Shown here piece after piece: positions 32,412-44,075 of a stretch of 64,000 nt of DNA; position 1 is the first letter of the stretch; each line of letters begins with the position of its first letter. A program made the translations under genes and the position numbers. Source of the stretch: Diaporthe sp. PMI_573. Lineage: Eukaryota > Ascomycota > Sordariomycetes > Diaporthales > Diaporthaceae. The notes under the pieces are model-generated. The model saw only the letters and a list, made by a program, of their open reading frames with translations. It was not told the DNA's origin and did not search any database. Location: NCBI GenBank assembly GCA_021399435.1, contig JAJTUP010000057.1, positions 62,001 to 126,000 on the forward strand. Reading direction: 5' to 3'.

Positions 32412-33018
32412 GGTTTAGTTGATAGGGAAATGAGAAGTCGTGAAGGCTAAAGCTGAGATGAGTAAAGGAAGCCAACGGGCGAGGTAGATCACAGAGCCTG
32501 CCCGCTTTCCTTCGGCGCCTGGTTGCCACCAACCAAAGAAAAAGTCCCCCACCGATTTCTAGTACCAAGGTAACCAGAGAGGGTACAATATGCGAGTGGA
32601 TCATGCTGTGCCGCAAAATACCACCTTGTTGCTGCGCCGCAGGCGATGTCCGGGGCTTCTCCGTTGAAGGTCCAAAACCACTAACATGAGAGCCACCAAC
32701 ATGAGGGTCCATGAGCTGATATCGCAACCCCGCAGATAACCAATCATAGTATGTATCTGGGTATTCTGCCAGCTTTTCGTCCACCCCAACAAAGTGTCCG
32801 TCATGGCCGTGGGGCTGAACCCATCAATGGGTCCATTCACATAGGGTACCGTCAGCTTATCTAATCAGCCCAACTGGCCTCCAAAACCGCTTCGAAGCCA
32901 TTTCGTAGCTTCGTTCACGTTACATCTCCCTTTCTTTTAGTTACACTACAGGTGTAAATCAACAATTTTTCACAGTCAACCTACATCCTCGTTCCAAGAA
33001 GACGTGAGGACGGTCTCA
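32412..33018. promoter_or_regulatory. Divergent intergenic region
   Basis: About 600 bp between two divergent genes. It must contain both promoters. A 159-residue minus-strand frame here overlaps the NmrA-like start and is judged a chance frame. Confidence 0.5.
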
Positions 33019-34259
33019 ATGTCCCTCCAGGATTTAGACGTAGAGCATGTCGCGCCGCTGAGGCAGGCTTTAGTCAATGTGTTCTCCACACCAGTCGCGG
33101 AATTTACTTACGCTCCGATTGTTGATGGAATTCCAGTCAGTAGCGTCTACGCAGAGGATCATTGGTTCCGAGAAGACTTCCCGGTCATGCAGCATGAGGA
33201 ACTTTGTCCCGGGACCCTGGAGAAGACTCGTGCGTTCCGCTCCGACTTCGACCTTTTCTCCTTGAGTCTTGACCCTAAGGTAAGCATTTGTGCCATTCAC
33301 ATTGTCTTTTGATGGAAAGCGAATCATGTGCTAGACTTGATTCACAAAACCATAGGCACTTCAAGCGTACCAAAACACCGTGCCTGGGTCTGTGTCCTGG
33401 AAACTTCGGCTTCTGGAGCTGGTTGTAATGAGCTGTCATGACATTGCTGTTTCATTGCATCGCCTGGATAATGGAGTTCACAAACATGCAGAGTGGGCTA
33501 GCTGGCGTGAAAAGCAGCTTGCAAATCTCCCAGAGCACTGCGGCAAGCGGGAACGCAGCAAATGTGGCCCGCCTACATTATTTTATGCTAACCAATATTT
33601 GGATCCGCAGTGGTTTCCCCATGGCTTAGCAGATATCGCCGGGTATAGGGCAGAGCTTCGCATCTTTGGAGGTGTTGTTTTATTTGACCGTGGGCAGAGT
33701 GAGGAAGAGGTGAGCACTGTGTATTTGACTAGTCTTTTCATGGAGAGACCAGTGCGAAAACTGAGCTCCATCGCAGTGCAACGGAATGTATTTACATGGC
33801 TCAAAATCAGCCACCCTCGCGCCGCCCACAGAACATCAGTTCCAGAGTCTATTAGACTTCCTCTTATCACCAGAGCCGGACTTTGCCAGCAGTCCTCTCC
33901 CCATCACCATCAACAAAGACAATAGATGGCGCTGGCATCCCTATGATGCAATGTCGGAGCATCACATCTTCAAGAATCGATGCGACATTCCGATAGAGGA
34001 ACCAATTGGGCATTGTGAATATTTATTTCGGCGATCTGACTGGCCAGAAATAGAGGACTATGAACTATGTTCGGTTGAGTTGAGGAAGAAAGAAGCTGGG
34101 GAGCCATACGACGAAGACCTGCTGAAGACTTCGTGGGATCGACTGGCACGAACTATCACTCCCACTTCCAGATACTGGGATAGGTTTGAAGCTGAAGTAA
34201 TCAGAACTCAGCCTGATGGGAAGAAGCAGCGGAGGCCACCTTATTTCTTCGATGCCTAG
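33019..34259 (+). CDS. Unrecognised three-exon protein
   Basis: Exons 33019-33279, 33356-33709 and 33777-34259 join in phase 0 to give 365 residues. Introns are GTAAGC..CATAG and GTGAGC..CGCAG. I do not recognise a domain. The protein is acidic to neutral, has no signal peptide or membrane helix, and is rich in Trp, His and Tyr (EDHWFREDFP, PQWFPHGLADIAGYRAELRIFGG, CEYLFRRSDWPEIEDYE). The compact globular character and in-frame splicing suggest a real soluble protein. It resembles the many lineage-restricted conserved hypothetical proteins of Sordariomycetes, but that comparison is from general appearance only. It shares a divergent promoter region with the NmrA-like gene. Confidence 0.68.
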
Positions 34260-35697
34260 GATTATGTCATTGAATCAGGGCCGTACAGCATCAAATCGTG
34301 TGCAACGGTGATGAGGGGCAATGTGTACACATTTATGGGGGCATTTGTAGCTCAAGCGGCACCTGGCACTTAAAACACGAATTTTCCTGGACTCATCATT
34401 TCCGTGCCCATAGATTGAAAGACGAGATTAAATTGACACACCAGCGGCTTCCTCCGCGGTCCTTTAACAACAGGCCAGGTAGAGGGGACTCGCTTGTCGG
34501 AGGGAAACGTTATGTCGATGGACGCGCGCCGATATGACACCGAGAGGCATCACGCTGCCATCCACTTCCGTGATAGCATGCTCGAGCCGCACAGCATCCC
34601 CAAGACGGAGGCGTCGCTGCTGTGGCTTGCGTTTCACTCGAAGTTGGGCCCTCAGGATGTCATCATCTTCGGGTGGAGCAATTTGCATTAAGTCAAGCAA
34701 TGTAGCAGCAATTGGCAAGGGCCCACTTCCTGGTGAGGTTGCCGAGTGCGAATGGCATCTGGGACACCCTGCAGTGAACAACCCGCTATATATCTCTAGC
34801 GTAAAATCTTTTGCTACTTGATTACTTACTTAAGTAAGAAAGCTTCAAGACTTTGCCCCCATACAATTTCAGTGTTCTGCCATAAGCACTATGTCGTGCA
34901 GGTGCGATGGGGAGATCTTAACTGCGAGATTACCGTTTTAAATCTCAGCGCCGCACACAAGGAATGACTTCCAGGTCTAGCTCTCGTCCGGCTGTCTCTG
35001 AGTATGGAGACCAAAGTCCCGGCGCGAATCCGGCTGCTCCCGTCTAGCCAAGATGTGAAACATGTTAACGCATTCTTAGGTCGGATGTGCCAGCATAAGC
35101 TACACTCGTCGAGACTACTGAAGGCGCATAATGGGGGGTGCTGGTCTTTAGGCCTTGCCTGACAAGGTGTCCATGGGCTCCAAATGGGTTGGGATTGGAC
35201 GTTAATATCTTCCGTTCTGCCCTAATTCGGCGGGAATCTGCGACATCTCAACTATGCTTGGATGGGATGGTGTTGAGGCTCAGCACTAAATGCTCAGGCC
35301 TGCCCAGACAAGTCAAGGCAGATTAAGCATTTGAGCAATGTTGGGATGATCCGGGGCGGTGCATCACGGGCCTTGGCGACCCGAGACCAGCATCGTTTCG
35401 CACTAATTGTGTACGGCCAAGAGATTCTCAAATCGCATTTCGAGATGAGGTTCAGACGAGATAATCGATGCGCAGACGTTGATGACTTGATCGAGAATCC
35501 TTGAACAGCCTCGCGCACGCGTATGCGATACGGTGAGTTGAGTGCTCTTCAAAAAACCCCGATGTCCCCCAGACGCTCTCCATCCCATTTCCTCTCTGTG
35601 ATGTGCTGGCCACTTCTTCTGTAAATATTCTTTCAATTGACTTTGTATATAATTTTCCCCCCTCAATATCGTGTAGCGTTCTACATTCCAGTCCAAC
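34260..35697. other. Intergenic, no gene seen
   Basis: About 1.4 kb before the repeat-precursor gene. No supported frame. The last 60 bases hold a TATA-like box and a CT-rich tract close to the next start. Confidence 0.55.
35646..35652 (+). promoter_or_regulatory. TATA-like box of the repeat-precursor gene
   Basis: TATATAA, followed at once by a pyrimidine tract (TTTTCCCCCCCTC), 46 bases before the ATG at 35698. This TATA/CT arrangement is common in highly expressed fungal genes. The assignment is by position and consensus only. Confidence 0.45.
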
Positions 35698-36349
35698 ATG
35701 CGTTCTGTAGCTATCCTGTCTCTTGCCGCACTGGCTGTCGCCAGTCCCCTGAACCCACAGGTTGAGGAGGGTGACAAAGCTCTCGCTGCCCTCAAGGAGG
35801 TTAGCCCGGATGACGCCAACGCCGTTCAGATGGTCTCTGAAGACCAACGTCAAGACCAAGGCGTTGCAGATATTCTGACCGTCCTGGGGCAGAACAGCCC
35901 AGATGTACGCAACCTCAAGACAACATACCCGTGGCTTCTTCCACCTTGAAAGGGCATACTGACGTTCGAAATTGCAGGACGCGGAAGCCGCGAAGGGTCT
36001 CGGACGCCGTGACGATGATGTCGCTAGCATCCTCGCTGCCCTCCAATCTGAGAACCCTGAAGTGAGTGTCGATGACTGTCGTCTTATCCGCGATGATCTT
36101 GACTGACTGTGGGGATTGAAGGACGCCGCTGCGGCCCAGGATGCCGTTGAGCCCGACACCAAGAAGCGTGACGATGATGTTGCCTCCATCCTTGCAGCTC
36201 TCCAAGGCGAGTCTCCTGACGATGCTGCAGCTGCCCAATCTGCTGTGGAGCCCGACACGGAAAAGCGCCAGGAGGAGGTGGCTTCCATCTTGGCAGCTCT
36301 CTCACAGGAAAGCCCCGATGATGCGGAAGCTGCCGCTGCTGCCGTTTAG
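35698..36349 (+). CDS. Secreted repeat precursor with dibasic (Kex2-type) sites
   Basis: Three phase-0 exons (35698-35904, 35978-36061, 36122-36349) encode 172 residues. A signal peptide (MRSVAILSLAALAVAS) is followed by five related units of roughly 26-33 residues. Their consensus is D-D-x-V-A-S-I-L-A-A-L-Q-x-E-S-P-D-D-A-x-A-A. Units 2 and 3 both begin DDDVASILAALQ. The last three units follow dibasic sites (GRR, TKKR, TEKR), the motif cut by the Golgi protease Kex2. Both introns interrupt a unit at the same codon (SP-D/E | D-A), suggesting growth by duplication of an exon. The layout fits KEP-type precursors, the class that includes pheromone, repellent and dikaritin RiPP precursors. Units lack Tyr and Cys, so neither a dikaritin-type cyclic core nor a disulphide is suggested. 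The mature peptide's role is unknown. Confidence 0.82.
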
Positions 36350-36619
36350 TTTGACGGATGATTGCGAGAGTTGCTGGTCTTGCGTGTCGGGTCAAGCTGT
36401 GACTATTCAAGAGTATATAATGTTTCCGGTAGATCCTCAAGATGGCTTTGTGGACGACCATAAATTGTATATAGCATGGTCGGCTAGATATTCCTTCGGG
36501 GAGTACGTGTATGTGATATTTCATTCATAGTGTCTCTCTTGCCTGACTATGAACAGCCAACTGTGCATATTGCAAAGGAGTGATATGGATGGGAGCTCTT
36601 CAGCGTAACGACCATTGTT

Positions 36620-38149
36620 TTAATTACATTTCCAAGATGCCACTCTGTCGGTTAACCACCCGCTGACAGACGCGAGTTTATCCTTTCTATATCGCATTCC
36701 TTCCGGGTATCCATGCCCTAGAAACACTCTGTCATCCATTTTGCAGTCATCTCCATAGTAGTACCATTGAACACACTTGGACCATCCTTTGCAAGCTGCC
36801 TCACAGCTGTCGGCGGAAATCCATGCCTTTGCCCATAGTTTCGTGTCAAAATCTTCTTCCTTCGGTCGAGGTGCTGATTCTAAGGACGTGGAATGGACCT
36901 CGTAGCGGCTGGAAAGGTTTTCCCACCATTCTTTTCGCTTAGACAGGGATGGTGCAATCATATATGCGTAGAAGTCGCCATAATTGAGAGGTTTCTGTGG
37001 CCCATGCAATTGTCAGCACTGATACAATATAACCAAAGCGAAAGTGGTTTGTTTGGAAGCATCATATAAACTCACACTGAAGTCCCAAGATTTCTCTAGC
37101 TCATAATAACGAGCAATATCACGATTGTGAGCGTGATGCCACGTGAGCACCGGCTTGCACCAATTCTCCTGAGAGAACTCGATCTTCCAGTGAGGCAGCC
37201 CATTAAAGCCCCACGAGCCACCATCAGTCCTGTCGTCCTTCCCGTCCCCAAACCAGACGTCGTAGTCGTTGAGCACCTTCCCCAACGCGTAGTCGCCGCA
37301 GCAGGCGTCGTCCACAAAACCCTGATACTTGGTGACAAGGTCCCCGCCTCGGCCGAAAGACTTCTCCCACGCGCCCCGGGAGAGCGCGAAGCCAGAGCCG
37401 CCATGGGCAAAAGTCGTACCCAGTTTCTCGCCTAGCCCGCCAATGTAGTGACTCTGGCGGTGGTCGTACTCAGACAGGTATAGCAGGATGTTGGGAAGGA
37501 AGAGGTAGGTATCATCCTCTGTGTAGATGTACCACTTCACGTGTGGCCATTCCTTCCCGGCGTGCTGGATCAGAGGGAGGAATTTGTACTTATCCAGCCG
37601 CCAGCCACCTGGAGGACCTTCATGGAAATCGACATCGCCAGGCAGGCCGGTCTGCTCCAGGTAGTAGTTGGTTTCGTCCCAGTCGCGAATGACGTGGTAC
37701 AGCTCGAAGGCAGGCGAGTCCTTCACAGACTTGGGCAGCTGCGCCAGGATGTCGATGACGTTGTGATTGCCGATTGTGGCCTCCGCGTCTGAGTAAATCG
37801 CAGTGCCATTGGGCTTGACACGATTAGGTGTGAGAGTCGTAGCCAGATGAATGGGCAGCCTCCTCCAGAGCACTGTTGATCCCGTCTTCAGGATGAGTAA
37901 GACATCGTCATCTGTCAGAACTGTTTGTTCATCGACTTCTGGGGTTTGAGAATGTATAACTTCATCTTGGGGAGCATATTTAGAGGCGTCATTGCTGCCA
38001 CCACCCTCGACGGACAGTCCTTTGCGCGTTCGCGAAGGTATGTTATACCTGGCGGAAGGGTCTATGAACCACCAGAGCAGACATATTGTGACAAGCGCGA
38101 TAACAGGTGGTACCCTTCGATTGTCCCTGTACACTTTCCTCATAGACAT
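36620..38149 (-). CDS. Glycosyltransferase family 31-like type II membrane protein
   Basis: Two exons, 38149-37076 and 36994-36620, joined in phase 0 (GTGAGT..CACAG), give 482 residues. The ATG at 38149 places a transmembrane anchor near the N-terminus (VIALVTICLLWWF), as in Golgi glycosyltransferases; an upstream in-frame ATG at 38293 would add 48 residues. The catalytic domain shows WYIYTEDDTYLF with the acidic EDD motif (211-213), GGLGEKLGTTFAHGGSGFALS and CCGDYALGKVL, the Fringe-like GT31 arrangement. The C-terminal exon is Cys-containing (ADSCEAACKGWSKCVQW) and resembles the PAN/apple-like tail of fungal GT31 proteins. The probable role is Golgi transfer of a sugar from a nucleotide-sugar. 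It is head to head with the GT2 gene at 38814. Confidence 0.88.
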
Positions 38150-38813
38150 TGTAGTCCTTTCGCGAGGGAAGAATGACCAGCAAGATTTCCCAGAAGATTG
38201 AATGATCGTATCACACCGATGTATTGACGGCCAGGTCCTGGGTGGTTTTGAGCCGGGTGGGGCAGCGGAGACATCATAATGCCCGGCACCCATGCCATGA
38301 CTCGATCTTGGACTGACAAATGTCTCGTGAAACGAGAGACATATCGTTTTGGTCGGAAAGATGACGCGATGGCGACAGGAGAGTCAATGCTGAAGCGTCG
38401 ATTTACTTGCGCAAGGGCACTTGTGAGATGAATCTGGGTCGTATGTCTTGTATTGTGGTTCCCGTGTAAGCCGCGGGCCACCAGGATGTCGAGAATACAG
38501 GTCGGATGCCGGCAAATTGGTTTGCACACCTCATGCACGTCCCGTCCCAGTTATTTCCATCACTGCGGTGGAGAATTAGGGGCCATACCTATATAGCATC
38601 TACAAAGCTGGGTGCCCGTCAAGAGTCGTCAGACCAAAACAGTTTTCGTTTTCGTAAACACATGTGGAGCGAACTCGCTCTTTAGAGTGACGGCAGCTCG
38701 GAATTTGTTGCTGTTCGATGGCTCTAGTTCATTCCATGTTGGAGGTCATGCCAAATTTAATTCAAACCTCAGGGTCTCCTTTTTAGAGATCAAACCTTAA
38801 TTTTTGCTTCGTC
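38150..38813. promoter_or_regulatory. Divergent promoter region between GT31 and GT2 genes
   Basis: About 660 bp separate two divergent glycosyltransferase starts. Co-regulation is possible. No specific binding site is assigned. Confidence 0.5.
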
Positions 38814-40849
38814 ATGGACGCATACCAGCCCCGAGTCCATTGGAGTCGACAGGCTCTCAACCTTGTCGGCTGCGTGGTCATTTTCCTACTCTACCGCGCC
38901 GCAGCCCTCAACACCTACTATCCAGCGACAGTCGATCTCCTGATCAGTATACTACTGGCTGAATATTGCCGCTTCAACAACGAAGGCCGACGCATAGCCT
39001 TTCGTCAGGCTGCGTCCCACCCGAAGGATAAAGAAGATGTCGAGAAACACGCCCTCGCTGCATCTCCCAGGCGCGAGGCAGAAAGCAGTGAGGCCATCGC
39101 CGCCATAGTCGGCTGGCGCGAAGACTCAGCGTTATGGGCGCGGTGTCTGGAGAGCTACAAGACAGCCCGCGGGTGCAAATTCCTGCTCGCCGGAATCGAC
39201 GGCCATGACTCGGATGACATGGAGATGATCGACATTTTCAAAAAGGTGCGACAATCTCCCAAGACCGACAACCGGGCGCAACCGGGACCGTCCATTACGA
39301 GCTCAAACAAACTATACGATAGCGATGCTGAAATCTAGGCGCCCAGGTCTATCCCACTCAATCATGTGTCATACACGTCGACAAGCCCCTCGGCGAGATC
39401 GCCAACGCCGTCCGGGCCTCGGAGAAGACGAGCAGGCGGAAACTTGGCGAGGTCATAGACGAAGATGAGATCAACAACATCGCGATGGAACGGTGCAAGC
39501 AGGTTGCGCGGCGTGTGCTGGAGGAACACCTCGGGGATAGACCCTTGAGTGGGCCGGAAGGCGTGAAGCAACTACTTGTGTACCAGCAGCACTTGCACAA
39601 GAAGGGCATTATGTTTACGGTGCTGGTGTTCTCCATCGTGCTGGCGGACCTTCTGGGCGTTGAGTTCGTGTGGTCCTCTGACTCGGACACTATCGTGCTG
39701 CCAGAGTCGCTCGACGGGACCATCAGCACCGTCGCAGGCGACCACACGATTGGGGGCGCCAGTTCCGGCCTGGTCGTGCACAACGCGGCTGATACCGTTG
39801 TCACGAAGCTCGCTTCCACGATCTACTGGTGTGAGCTATACCTCACACGGTCTATGCCGGGGTCCATGGCTGTTAGTGACTGCCAGAGCGGTCCCAGTGC
39901 AGTGTTCAGGTTGTCTGCTATCAGTCCGATCTTGATTCGTTGGTACAATCAGCGGGTGTTTGGGAAAAGAATGGTATGTTTGTCCGCGAGGATCCTCTTC
40001 CCATAAAATTTCACGGGGACCAGACGGGGACCAGTAACCAGTAGCTAATCAACATGTGGCCGCCAAGATTGTCAACGAGGACCGTCATCTCACCACACTT
40101 CTCCTGCTCTATGGTTGGCGTGTCATATACGCCGGGGATATTATGACGGAGACAGAAAGCCCAGTAACGCTTGTGCGCTGGATCCGTCAACAGGTACGTG
40201 ATTGTCCATATGGGAGTGTGAACGAAACAAGCGCGTTGCACCCCCTGCGTTTCACATCGGCTAACATCCGAGTAAGGTCCGCTGGGCTCGGGCACAGCAC
40301 ATCGAGTCACTGCTCTTGCCGAGCGTCTACGCCAAGTCCCACCCCTTCCTCTTCATGTCAGCCCTGCGGCGCGAGGTGGCCCACCTGATCGTCTTCGTCC
40401 AATGCCTGCTGTACCTGTTCACCGAGCACAACCTGCTGTACTTCAACATGCCCGACTTCGGGCTGCGGATCTTGGGAATTGCCGTGTACAACTTTCTGCG
40501 CAACCCAGACCGCCAGTCCACGGCTGCCGTGTTATGGATGATCCCCGGCCTCCTGTTCTACAACGTGCCGCTACCTGCTGTGCAGGCGTGGAGCTTGGTC
40601 ACGCTCACGGCGGATACGTGGGGGAATTGCATGCGATCCAGCACCGAGCGTGCCAAGAAGGAAAGCTTGAGGAAGAAGTGGTTTGAGTCTGGATTTTTCG
40701 TCATTTGGATGGGGGTGGTCGGGGCTATGCTTGCGAAATGGGCTTCCACGCGGATGGAGCTATTGCCTGGACAGATGATTGTTTTCATGCTTTCAGCGGC
40801 GTCTCTTTCAGCATTAGTCTTTTGGAAGATCACGATACAATCTACCTAG
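38814..40849 (+). CDS. Membrane glycosyltransferase family 2 (hyaluronan/chitin synthase-like)
   Basis: Four exons, 38814-39245, 39347-39973, 40068-40193 and 40277-40849, all phase 0, give 585 residues. Two N-terminal hydrophobic segments precede the catalytic domain. The processive GT2 signatures are present in order: first Asp in LLAGIDGHDSDD (Asp129), DxD in WSSDSDT (Asp256, Asp258), the acceptor Asp in NEDRHLTT (Asp358), and the QxxRW product-binding motif QQVRW (394-398). The last exon has several membrane helices (VFVQCLLYLF, AAVLWMIPGLLFY, FFVIWMGVVGAML). The enzyme should polymerise a sugar from a UDP-sugar and export it. Fungal relatives of this type are needed for hyphal wall polysaccharide and virulence in some plant pathogens. 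The first intron skips an in-frame stop. Confidence 0.9.
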
Positions 40850-41554
40850 ACAAGTGAGGCGCTGATATCATTTTTAGAACAGAACTGTACATGGAACATC
40901 GGCTGCGTCCAGTTGCTCTGCAGCTCCACCAGACCCCATGAGCATGTTTGCATGGGTTTAGAGGAATCTTGGGATTAGAATATCTCTCACGAGAGCGCTC
41001 AATATCAATACGAATGATCATTAAGTCTTTTAAGAAGGCAGTGCATAGGTAGGTTATAAAGTGTGTCTCTTTCGGCGTCCAACGTACAAGAGTTCTAGTG
41101 CAGCGTGATTTCATCCAGGTAATTTGGGGAAAAAATCAATTTGTAAGCCCATACCATCACATGAAGTTCTTTTCAAAGGATTTTAAACGTCAACGGCTTT
41201 TGGCGTCAACTTGGTGCTGAATGCGTTGCTCGGGCCGTTGTGTCCGAAGAATCAGCATGATGTGGTGGACTCGGCCAACACTCCCCAGCCAATCGGCAAG
41301 AAATGGCCGAATAAGGGCAAAAGATGCATCAAAGAAATATCCTTGGACCTGCAAGATCAACAATTGAAAGAGGTTTTCTAATCGGACACCGGATTCAATT
41401 ACAAATATACTTCGTATTCATTTGATTGACCGTTGTCATAAATAATTGCCACCCAGCGTCCCCTTCATTTGCCCGGTCGGCTGGATCATCTTGCTCAACC
41501 CATCAAATTACACAAGCACCGCTTGCTCATACCGGTCCACAGAGAGAAACTACC
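40850..41554. other. Intergenic, no gene seen
   Basis: About 700 bp between two plus-strand genes: 3' flank of GT2 and promoter of the MFS transporter. No other signal recognised. Confidence 0.55.
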
Positions 41555-43620
41555 ATGGCCATGGGCAAGAGTACTGGGAAATACAAAGATAACATGGTCC
41601 CGGAACCCCCCCTCAGCTCAGAGACTGAGCGCCCCGAAAAGATTGGTGACGACCCAGAACACGGGACTTGCGCACCCGAGACCAAGGACCTACCAAGAGC
41701 TATTACAGGCTGGAAGGTGAGAATTCTGTTTGATAGTTTCCTTTCGATTCCGATGAACACTTGCTGATCTGTATTTCTAAACAGTGGGCTTTGGCCTACG
41801 CATCCCTTATGTCAACCGTCCTGCTCTTCGCCCTGGATAACACCATCGTGAGTCACCTGGCACTCACTCCGGTCAGTACATGTGTTCTGACGCGCTTCCG
41901 CGAAGGTCGCAACCATCCAGCCCACTATAGTTGAGACTTTCGGCCACCAGGAGGATCTGGCATGGATTGGAGTGAGTTTCGTTCTGGGCCAGTCCCTCAT
42001 TCTACCAATGTGCGTCCCCGAATCTCCCCTCCGCCTCCTCCAACAACGTTTCTAAGATAAATGATGCAGTGGGAAATCCTTCGGCATGTTCAACATGAAA
42101 TTGGTCTTCCTAACGAGCCTCGTACTGTTCGAGGGCGGCAGCGCCATCTGTGGCGCAGCGCCTAACATGGCTGCTCTAATTATCGGGCGTGTCATCGCCG
42201 GCATTGGCGGCAGTGGACTGTATGTCGGGGCATTAACCTACATCAGCGTTCTGACCACCACAATCGAGCGGCCGATCTACCTCGCCGGTGTCATGACGGT
42301 ATGGGGCATCGGCAATGTGCTGGGCCCTATTGTCGGAGGCTCGCTGGCCGAGAGTCCAGCGACCTGGCGTTGGGGTTTCTACATCAACCTCCCTATCGCC
42401 GGTGTTTTCCTGCCGGGTTTCGTCTTCCTCTTGCCCAGCATCAATGCCATGCCCGACGTCTCCCTCAGGAAAAAGGTGCGAATGCAGGATTGGATCGGCA
42501 TCGTCGTGTTTACGGCCTTTTGTGCCTGCTTCTGCATGGCTGGAAGTTTTGGTGGCACCCTCTTCGCCTGGGACAGCGGTTCTGAAATTGCTCTGTGGGC
42601 TATGACGGTTGTCCTGTTCGTCGCCGTGGTTCTCGTCACAGCCTTCCACCCATTAGTACCGCCCGAGGGTAGGATGATGCCTGTGCAGTTCATGAAGACG
42701 AAAGACCTGGTCCTCTTGCCTCTTCAGGCTTTTCTGGTCGCTGGGTCCATGATGATGTCTATCTTCTACGCACCTCTAATATTCCAATTTACCAAGGGCG
42801 ACAATGCATTGCAAGGCGGAGTTCGTATTCTACCTTTAATTTGCATGATCGTCTTCGGTTGTCTCCTCAACGGCGTTCTGATGCCCAAGCTCGGTTATTA
42901 TGTCCCTTGGTATGTGGTCGGCAACGCTTTGTTGGTGACTGGTGCTGCACTGATGAGTAAGTTTTTACCGCAACTACCTAGATACATAGTCCACGTCTTC
43001 ATTCATGGTTCCTAACTCCATCTAGCGACTGTCGACGCAGACATTTCCAATTCACGCCTCTATGGTTACACAATTTTGATTGGTCTTGGGATCGGCTGCT
43101 TCCAGAGCGCTGGAATTGCGGTGGTATCTGCCCTCGCCCCTGTGTCTGAAGTCAACAACGCTGTTTCTATTATGACCATTTGTAAGTACTTCTACTTGCC
43201 TGATGCCTGAAAGTAAATTGACGAAATCGACAAACAGCACAAGTGCTCGGTATTATTGTTGCTCTGTCCGTCTCTGGCTCTGTCTTCCAAAACATGGCTC
43301 TGAGATATCTGGCCTCGGTCTTGCCAGAAGCTACCAGTTCCGAACTGGGTCAGTTGGTCACTGGGACTAGCGGGGCATTTTACAAGAGCTTGGGCCCTGC
43401 TGAGAAGTATCTGGTAGTACAACAAGTCACAGCGGCCATCAGGGATAGCTTTTACTATCTATGCGGTGTTGCCGCCGTCGGATTCATCACATCGCTCTTC
43501 CTAAGCGTAAGTCGCAACCCATTGAGAACCCCTCGCAGCCACGATGTTCTAACCCTAAAGTTGGTTGTGATATGACAGCGAAAGAAGCTCTTTATCACCA
43601 ATGGAGTGACTCCTCAATAA
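41555..43620 (+). CDS. MFS transporter, 14-helix (DHA2/drug-H+ antiporter) type
   Basis: Seven exons: 41555-41716, 41785-41847, 41906-42009, 42070-42956, 43026-43181, 43238-43506 and 43579-43620. All junctions are in frame, giving 560 residues. A hydrophilic cytosolic N-terminus (54 residues) precedes WALAYASLMSTVLLFALDNTI and VATIQPTI, the first helix of the 14-helix antiporter group. GRVIAGIGGSGLYVG and the ATWRWGFYINLPIAGV motif are typical of this group. The C-terminus is a short basic exon. Such carriers export small molecules, often fungal metabolites, across the plasma membrane. Its neighbours are a GT2 enzyme upstream and a convergent Zn2Cys6 regulator downstream, so a cluster role is conceivable. 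The substrate is not readable. Confidence 0.9.
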
Positions 43621-44075
43621 CCTCATTCTCGTGTACACTATGGACTGTCCGTCTGGGTCAGACACGCGGGTAGATCGAATGTAATTGTTGGGTCACCATA
43701 GAAGCTTAGAAGGTTTGGCCCAGTGAGCGGGATATTGCCAGCGTTCAGATCACACCCCCCTGAGTTGAGGGCGTTTATAAGAGAGGTGAAATATCTTCAA
43801 CGAGTTTGTATGTGAAACATCGTCAAATCTTCTGTCACTGGCTTGTACCAAGCCTTTTTACCTACGTTGTGGCCACTGGGTATTTTGCTGCTGAACGTAT
43901 GGACTGTCAACCCAGGGTTTGCTGGAAGAAATATCAGCACAATGCGAAGATCTCACAGACTAAAGCATCGAGCGAAAATTTATACCCTTTTCCTCAGCCC
44001 GCAAATTCATTTTCTCTAAGGTTGCTAAACATGCAATGTGTTGCCATCGTGTCTAGATAATATATCCATGGAGAG
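43621..44075. other. Convergent intergenic, no gene seen
   Basis: About 450 bp between the ends of the MFS and Zn2Cys6 genes; mostly 3' flanks. Confidence 0.55.

Noticed and set aside
32305..32784. 159-residue minus-strand frame
   Set aside because: Overlaps the first exon of the NmrA-like gene in another frame and lacks motifs.
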